NCBI GenBank assembly: GCA_946807835.1
Contig: OX327683.1
Coordinates: forward strand, 16,745,001-16,809,000
From: Ailanthus altissimus
Taxonomy: Eukaryota > Streptophyta > Magnoliopsida > Sapindales > Simaroubaceae
DNA length: 64,000 nt
Reading direction: 5' to 3'
Shown piece after piece: positions 57,253 through 64,000 of the stretch (position 1 is the stretch's first letter; every line of letters starts with the position of its first letter). The position numbers and the translations under genes are program-made. The notes below the pieces were generated by a model that saw nothing but the letters and a program-made list of their open reading frames with translations, ran no database searches and had not been told where the DNA came from.

Positions 57253-57743
57253 TGTCACGCCCCAAGTGCTCTCAAGCATTTTTCAAGCACTTGGCTCGTG
57301 ACTAGGCCTGCTGGAGGCCTCTTGGACCATGGAGCACTACGTGGACCGGAGCATCTAGAAGGTCCGCTGTTTGGATAAAGAACCGGACTTGGCCCGCGAC
57401 TTATTAGGGTTGTTAACCCTAATTTGGAAGGAGAATATTCCATAGAATATGTGATGGCATTTAGGAATATTCTAGAGCATATTATTCCATCTTGTATGTA
57501 TACCGTTAGATCATTTAGATCTCAGCCATCGATTGTATAGAGCTTTTAGTATATAAAGGGGAGACCCGCACTTGTACAAAGCATCTCATAGCTTGTGTTT
57601 CTCTTCAGTAATATAGAGAGCATTCTTTCAAACAGTTGGTGTGCGTGTTTCTTCTCTTCTTTATGTGATTTTCTTGGCTGCTTAGCACGTAACGTGTTTA
57701 AGGTCGCACGGTTCTAAAAAAATTTGAAACATGGGCTCTAACA
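57253..57743 (+). mobile_element. Galadriel-like 3' LTR
   Basis: It begins TGTCACGCCCC right after the polypurine tract and ends CTCTAACA, about 490 bp long. A TATA box tatataaa lies at 57550-57557, followed by cttcagtaatatagagag. No second copy lies within the window, so the right limit rests on the TG...CA ends. Confidence 0.7.
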
Positions 57744-59235
57744 GTGCATGTTTTGGATTGAGCATGAGATAATGATTTTAAAGAAGAGTTTTGAGTTACA
57801 ATGGAAGATGAGGCATAATTAGCTAAAAATTGAAAAGAAATCAATCAAATTAAATTAAAAAATTCGATTTAGTTCGATTATTATAATAATTTTTTTCAAT
57901 TCTCTTTTATTGAAGAATTGAAAAACCACAATTTGATTTGATTTTAGTTAAAATCGAATCAAACTGGACTATCCCACCCTTAGAAGTAATTGTAAGTAAT
58001 CTTTGGTTAATGACTCTGGCTAGCGTTGGTTCATAAGTCTCAGCAAATCCTTTCTCTACATATTCTCTCCTATACCTATATTTATTATGAGCTTGTTTAA
58101 TTGGATTTTTTAAATAATTTTTTTAAAAATAATATTTTTAAAAAAAAGTCATTGATCATTTAGTTGTATTTTTTTTAAATAGTAAATCATTTGATTAAAC
58201 ACTGGTAAAATTACTTATTTGTTATTAAATTACTAAAAACAAAACCACTTAATAAAGTTTATACTAATATTTTATACAATTCAATTTTTTAATATAAAAT
58301 AAAATTTATAATTTAATCTTTAAAATTTAATAACGTATTTTTTTAGAAAATACAAAAATGATTCGTGCTAAAATTTAGTTTTGTAATCATTGTGAAATAA
58401 TGGTCAAAATAATTAGAACTCTAAACATCAATAAATACGAATTTATAAAAATTTAAATAAAATTAATACATAGCAATCAATGAATTAAATAAATTATTGT
58501 ATTTAGTATAATTATTTTTTCAAAAATAAATTTCTATTTATCCAATAGAAAAAAATTAGTAGAGTCTTGTAAGAATATGATGACTTTTAATAAAAGATTA
58601 AAAACATATTAGTTGAATAAGGTTTATTTTTATTAAAGATGTACTATGAAATTAAGAAAATATTAATAAAGTATATGGATCAATACATAAATATAAAAAT
58701 ACTTAAAAAGTTATATTTTTAAAAATTTAAATTTAAAATTTTTACAATTGAGATAAAATATATTTTTTTTATTTTTAAAAAGTTTTGTCCCATTATAATC
58801 CGGGAAATTAGTCGATTTGGCCTTATTTTTAAGTGTATACATTATTTTGACTGAGTCAAAATAACTTATACATTCTTAACCAATTATAATTTTTTTTCTA
58901 TTTTACCCTTTTATATTAAATAAAGTAAAAAAACAAAAAATTTCTTATTTTTCTTCTTTTCCCTCGTCATTGACACTTTTCCTTTTCCCTTTTCCCTCAC
59001 AGTCACTCCCTCACTCTCTCACGACGTCGGTTAACTTTCAGCAACACTCTTACCTCACACGGTTAATGGTTAACACAAGAATTTTTTCATGGCGGAACAA
59101 AATTGGTATGTATTTAGAAATTTATTTTTTTTTATTTTTGAGTATTATAATTTATATTAGTAAAAAATATGTAGAAATGTGTAGATGTAGATGTAAAAAG
59201 TTAAACATGTGTGTAGATTGGATCCGACTTATTTT
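57744..59235. other. AT-rich stretch; left margin of the Ulp1 MULE probably within
   Basis: 57880-57990 has aatcgaatcaaactgg and tatcccacccttag, words of dispersed plant repeats. 58780-58870 includes ccgggaaattagtcgatttggcc, which could be near a MULE terminus, but the partner end is beyond the window. No gene was recognised; the frame at 58970-59302 runs into the GC-rich repeat. Confidence 0.4.
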
Positions 59236-59239
59236 TTGG

Positions 59240-59578
59240 GGTAAGATGCGGTGGCGCGTGTGTCTACGCGCTGTTGGCGAGTGCCAAGCGGCGTGCGCCT
59301 AACGCCATTGGCCCGGGCTAGGTCAGTGAGCATGCCTGATGGCGTAGCCCTAGCCAACCACGTTAGGCGTACGCTGCTTGGCACGCGCCAAGCGGCTTGC
59401 GCCTAACGCCGTTGAGCGCGCCCGCTTCGTGCGTGCCTGACGGCCTTGCCAGGGCCAACTGCGTTAAGGGCACGTAGCTTGGCACGCGCCAAGCGACGTG
59501 CGCTAATGCAGTGGTGCGTGCGTCAACTCGCCGCTGCCAGCAAGGCGTAAACGTATGCGCCGCCGCGTCTGACCACAA
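59240..59578. repeat. GC-rich tandem repeat, unit about 103 bp, with inverted copies
   Basis: The phrase gccaagcggcgtgcgcctaa begins near 59282, recurs near 59387 (gccaagcggcttgcgcctaa) and again, shorter, near 59488 (gccaagcgacgtgcgctaat). An inverted copy, cgttaggcgtacgctgcttg, lies at about 59361-59380. The block is over 60% GC by eye and sits just upstream of the Ulp1 gene. The frame at 59363-59587 is not a gene. Confidence 0.75.
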
Positions 59579-59771
59579 AACTCCCATTTTTAAAATTTTT
59601 TTAATTAATTTATGTTGTTTATATTTATTTATAATTATTTAATTTAATAATTTAATTGGTTTAATAATTATGTAAATAGTCTAGATTGTTAGTTGTAATT
59701 AAATTAAAATTTGATTATATGTTATGTTGATTATTTTTTTGTTAATATTAATAATTTTTTAATTTTTTCAG

Positions 59772-62695
59772 GAAGAAGAATGTCACAAAAGAATATGTAA
59801 TTGCCGAAAAAAATTTCTACCGAGCGAACGTACATACGTACTCGAAGTTATGAGTTATACGAAATATATAAAATAAATTGACTTTGAGGCAGGTAGAAAT
59901 ATTTAGAACCACATGTTTTTGTAGTTTATTGAATGTATCACATATTTCATTCTCAGGTATTTTAACACATGAGATTTTATTAAGACGTGTGCATATCAAA
60001 AATTTATATAAAGAATTATGGTTCTATATAGGTAAAAGATGTATTAGATTTTCTCGTCAAGATTTTTATTTGATTATTGGTTTGAGGATGGAAGATTATC
60101 TTGTAGTAAGTGGGTTAGGTGATAGACTTTGTCATAAATATTTTTCGGGTAGAAGTCAATTGACTTACAAGGATTTGGATCTGTGGTTCGGCAGCGTTAC
60201 ATTTGACGATGATGTAGATGCAGTAAAAATGTATCTATTTTATGTATTTTATAAATTGATAATACCACGTAATCGGAATAGAATCATACAATATTTTGTA
60301 CTTTGTTTCGTAGATAATTTAGATGAGTTTAATGTCTATCCTTAGGGCATGATTGCATGGACTGTACTCTACAATAGTTTATGCACGGCTTCAATTAAAA
60401 AGTTGGCGAAGGTAAAAAAAACAGGCGCTGGGGATATAGAATCATACAACTTATACTTATTTTGTCACGCATTCTTGGTAAGTAATTCTATCTTTTTGAT
60501 TCATTATGATAGAGAAAAATTTATTTTGTTGGCATTGTAATTTAAATTTATTATCATCTCAGGTGTGGATCTATGAGGTGATCCCGAGGTATGGGGAGTT
60601 GTTTGCCAATAGGAAAGGACACTATTTTCCTCATATTCTAAATTGGTCTAGCACGAGCACCCCATTATACAAAAATATCGTAGATGTCCTCTTCGATGGT
60701 GTTGGGGTATGCTTTTATGTTCAACAAAAAAATATATATAACTTCCTTATAATTTGTGTTATATTTTCTAATAATGATTAATAAATCTAAAATATTATAA
60801 AGGTTTTGGAGGTTCATAAAAAGTTGGTACTCCGCAAACATGAGAAGACTACAGACTATCGCATGATGGTAAACTTTTGCATTCCATCAGAAAAATGGGG
60901 AAGGAGTCTTAAGTTGGAGACAGTTGATATCCCGGACACCCAATTCACTGATAATCTATAGCATCTCTACGAATTTGAAACCCCGCCAGCGACTGAATCA
61001 ATTGTATAATAATTTAATTTTTTTTCCTTGAATTATCTGATGCTTATGTTACTGGTTAGTATTAGCTTGTGAAAATTGATTATAATAACTTATGTATAGT
61101 TTCAATCCGGCACGTCAACATCACAGTATGAAATCCTAGAGAAGAAGATGGAGAAAAAGATAGATGATCTTGAAGAAATGATATTTACCAGGATTGATAA
61201 GGGTAACGCAGAGCTTTCAGTCAAGATTGATAAGGCTGAAGAAAATATCTTGCATCAGATATCTTTATTGATGCAACAGCTTAAACCAGCCAAGATCTCC
61301 GAGGATGTAGGGCAGAGTATGGTACATTTTAAACCTAAAATATATTGGATACAAAGTTTAACAAGTCAATACATTAATTGGTATTGTTTGGTTTTATAGG
61401 GTGCCAAATTCATGGCTGCTAACTTTCATACATTTGCTCCTGCCAGCGAGTCTCACCATCAGTCATTTACTCTTGTTGCTGATAGCCCTACAAGCTTAAA
61501 AATTATACCTACTCCATTGGGTGAAAACATAAGTAGGTATGGGCGTTTTCGCAAGAAGGCAGCAGCCCAAGTCAGTCCATATATTAATCCGTTAAAACAA
61601 TCCGCGAAGAAGAAACTTGTGGAATTACAAGTAAGACCTACTATTGACATAAACGGGCAGCTGATTTCTATTGATCAGAGTAAATATACTGAGCTTTTGG
61701 ATTGGATAAAAAATAATGACCCAACATAACGGGTTCATTTGCACGAACTCGATCCGAACAATACATGGTTTAATGAGATACTACAAAATTGACTTGACGA
61801 TTCGGTGATGATTTATTTTAACTTTTTTTTGTTTTGTGAATTGTCTAATAATATCAAAACTCATACATATTCTGTGTGTTTTGCAGCATATAAATGAATA
61901 TTTGAAGGTTTTACGTTTGCGTCAAAAAACGTTTTCTGACATGTACTTATAGGATTATACAACTGCAGATGCATATTTCTACGTAAGTTATTATATTACC
62001 CGTTTATTGTGCATATAACATTATCGACTTTAACTATTATCAACTTTAACAAGTATCTTTTATTCGTATTTAGAAGTACATTCGACAAATGTGGCAAACG
62101 TCATTCACTGCCAATCCTCCAGACAACAACGACTGGCTTGAAATATTGTTGGCTTATGCACTCGGAACAAAGATCGAGTTACTTGGAGCTAAACCGTAGG
62201 CATCGGTCAATAAGGTATTTTTTAAGAATAATATAGACTTTTTACTGTGCATGTAATAACATGAAGTTAAAAATAATACCATAATTATTTTTGCAGGTAT
62301 ATATTCCTCTGAATATCAATCAAGAACATTGGATTGTAACGCAATTTGACCTTGCTCGGTTTACAATCGTTCTTTATGATTCCAGCATGAGCGGCCATTC
62401 AGATGAGTCCATCATAAAATTTATAGACCCTCTGTGTGTTGCAATGCCTTTGTACCTTCAAAGGTGTAGAGTTTATAGTTTGAGGGGCATAGAAAGCCCA
62501 AATTTGTTTCCTTGGCCGGTGACTCATATCCGGGAGAATATGCTGTAGCAAAAGGTCGGGAGAGAGGACTGTGGCATCTTCGCTTGTATATATATTGAAT
62601 CTCTTATGTTAGGTCGGCCATTTGACTCGTTCTCTGACATTGGTACCTTTTATAGACAGAAGATGGCCGTTGATTTGTGGACTACAGCTTTATAG
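59772..62695 (+). pseudogene. MULE-borne DUF1985/Ulp1 (C48) cysteine protease gene
   Basis: A multi-exon gene. The first exon (from a splice-like ttttttcag at 59771) holds a DUF1985-type domain, best seen at 59878-60345: ILLRRVHIKNLYKELWF, IRFSRQDFYLIIGLRM and IIQYFVLCFVDNLDEFN. Introns with GT..AG ends lie at about 60476-60561, 60708-60800, 61006-61097 and 61321-61399, with further ones in 61750-62295. The exon at 61098-61320 is coiled-coil-like. The last exon has the protease core VYIPLNINQEHW (His codon 62327-62329), VLYDS (Asp 62378-62380) and GREDCGIF (Cys 62570-62572). The catalytic triad is therefore complete. About six to eight stops, mostly TAG, break the reading. Such Ulp1-like genes are known on MULEs (Arabidopsis KI elements, melon CUMULE). 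Confidence 0.8.
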
Positions 62696-62727
62696 ATATT
62701 TAGTACTATAATTTATTTACATGCATT

Positions 62728-62920
62728 GATTTGGGTGTATAATTGATATACCATAATTATTTTGGGTGTATGTATGCGGAAGTATTTTTGCAGTTTGATA
62801 GAAGTGTGATTTATTCAATATGCATTGATTTGGGTGTATAATTGTTTGTGGGCGTTGATTTAGGTATATGTATGCGAAAGTGATTTTGCAGTTTGATAGA
62901 AGTGTGTTTATTCAATATGG
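62728..62920. repeat. tandem duplication, unit about 95 bp
   Basis: Tgcattgatttgggtgtata begins near 62723 and again near 62822, and both copies end in gcagtttgatagaagtgtg and ttattcaatatg. It lies between the convergent Ulp1 and transposase genes. Confidence 0.75.
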
Positions 62921-63034
62921 CAGGTTTGGGATCATCCATATTATAGAGGAGATTCTATCAAATTTTTGTGAAAATTATCAACATTAAAACTAAAGACAAG
63001 TGCATTAAAATAAAATAAATAAGTATGTAATACA

Positions 63035-63120
63035 AAGTACAAGTGTATTACAAAATAAGTGAATTACAAAATAAGTGCATTATAAATTAAGTGAATTACA
63101 AAATAAGTGAATTACAGAAG
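63035..63120. repeat. short tandem repeat aagtgaattacaaaat
   Basis: Five to six imperfect copies of a 16-17 bp unit (aagtgaattacaaaat) run from about 63039 to 63120, with changes such as aagtgcattataaatt. Noncoding, downstream of the transposase stop on the minus strand. Confidence 0.75.
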
Positions 63121-63359
63121 TGACGAAACTCAACTCTCATACATAATTAAGCCTCATGGTATAACTCTTTCTCTTATTTTTTCAGATCCGTCTGAAATAT
63201 AAAAATATTTAAATATTAGCCTTATATTATACATAATTAAATATCAATAAGGTAAATGTTTATAAATGAATATACATTACCTGCTCTGTAAAGGTACATG
63301 ATTTTGACACGTTTGTTGGTTATGTCCATGTTGTCTACAACGACTATATATATTCTTTG

Positions 63360-64000
63360 ATGGTTCCTCTCATTGAGATAGAATCCGATTCATCCGACGT
63401 CTGCCTGACTGACGACGTACTATCGGAGGCTGAATGTCCATATTTTTTAAATACTCTAGGATTATCCAATCTGACACTTGACCAACCAGAAGTATTGGCT
63501 CGCTATAGGCACGGAATAAAAGTCTCAGATGTGTAATAAGTTGAACAAAGACTCTCGTGCGATAATCTGATGTATCTGCATGCGGCGAGTGAATGGGAAC
63601 AAGACAGTTGCCGATAATCAAACTTTCGACAGCTGCATGTTCTTTCGCTAATGTCTACAATCTAGTTTACTCCATAATTTATAACTATAAATCGTAAATC
63701 ATCAACAGGAGAAACGGTTATTCGACTTACCTTATCGTTATGTTTCATGACTTTATGATGTGCCCAGTTCGTCAAGACATTAGTCATATTTTGTGATGCC
63801 AATCATCTATGGTAAAATCACAATTGCGTTAGCTCTCGTATCCACTCCACCAAATTAGTCACCGGAAGCTTTTTTGCTTCTTTTGCAATTGCATTAATGC
63901 TCTCAGTGATATTAGTAGTCATAATGCCATATCTTCTGAAAGCACCAGATGATCGTGCCCATCTCACCATACCAACATCTTCCTCCAAATACTTCATTAC
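63360..64000 (-). pseudogene. MULE transposase C-terminus with SWIM zinc finger, runs off the window
   Basis: The minus strand from 64000 reads MKYLEEDVGMVRWARSSGAF, RRYGIMTTNITESINAIAKE, KLPVTNLVEWIREL and then the SWIM motif TCSCRKFDYRQLSCSHSLAA (about 63580-63640) with all its Cys and His. A frameshift near 63530 leads to AYSEPILLVGQVSDW and PPIVRRQSGRRRMNRILSQ (to 63370), the usual basic MULE C-terminus. TGA/TAG codons at usual Trp, Arg and Gln positions (near 63798, 63810 and 63662) break it. The catalytic core lies beyond 64000. It converges on the Ulp1 gene, about 675 bp away, as in two-gene Mutator elements. It is related to the remnant at 31.6-33.3 kb. Confidence 0.8.

Noticed and set aside
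57109..57378. 89-codon frame across the end of the Galadriel chromodomain into the LTR
   Set aside because: It is an alternative frame of the chromodomain end and LTR start.
63035..63120. Regularly spaced short repeats as a CRISPR-like array
   Set aside because: Units are contiguous 16-17 bp tandem copies without unique spacers, in a plant genome.
63661..63730. Intron in the minus-strand transposase (gtaagt at 63730)
   Set aside because: The interval translates in frame to the expected residues between core and SWIM finger, with one TAG at a likely Gln, so it is coding rather than intron.

Overview
The window is AT-rich repeat DNA from a land plant nuclear genome, most likely a eudicot. It holds Ty1/copia and Ty3/gypsy (Tekay/Del-like, Galadriel-like, Athila-like, Tat-like) retrotransposons, a TRIM element, Mutator-like (MULE) transposons with a Ulp1-type protease gene, and an endogenous plant pararetrovirus (Caulimoviridae). 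The species cannot be named from the sequence. No intact host gene was found. The only recognisable host sequence is a short ribosomal protein uL13 (RPL13A) exon fragment near 36.2 kb. A weak 5'-UTR-like exon near 46.3 kb and an unidentified exon-like stretch near 29.9 kb are uncertain.

Layout. 0-14.3 kb is a nest of copia elements: a forward LTR with primer site (55-1887), a reverse gag-protease-integrase body (2.5-5.8 kb), a reverse LTR (about 6.6-8.4 kb) and the RNase H end of a second reverse copia (8.4-11.0 kb). Three solo LTRs with exact 5-bp target duplications sit in it (4459-5582, 8480-10535, 11075-13322), the last inside an Athila-like LTR. 14.3-21.8 kb is a decayed Tekay/Del-type gypsy element whose pol is interrupted by a TRIM with an unusual inverted three-LTR arrangement. 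21.8-23.7 kb is a truncated copia LTR. 23.7-27.2 kb is the 5' half of a reverse Tat-like gypsy element. 27.2-36.9 kb is very AT-rich and holds a deleted MULE transposase, GC-rich islets, a cluster of perfect palindromes and the uL13 fragment.

36.9-39.1 kb is a reverse copia LTR. 39.15-46.0 kb is a nearly full-length reverse-strand caulimovirid copy with movement protein, coat/zinc knuckle, protease, reverse transcriptase, RNase H, a second reading frame and a promoter region. Its layout resembles florendoviruses. 47.0-57.7 kb is a Galadriel-like chromovirus split within RNase H/integrase by a 6.4-kb Athila-like element that has gag but no pol (TR-GAG-like), itself hit by another solo LTR. 59.2-64.0 kb is the left part of a MULE with a multi-exon DUF1985/Ulp1 cysteine protease gene on + and the transposase 3' end converging on -.

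Nearly every coding region carries nonsense codons or frameshifts. Many stops fall where the family normally has Trp, Gln or Arg, as expected from cytosine deamination in methylated, silenced DNA. None of these elements looks autonomous as read here. Insertion order can be read from the nesting.
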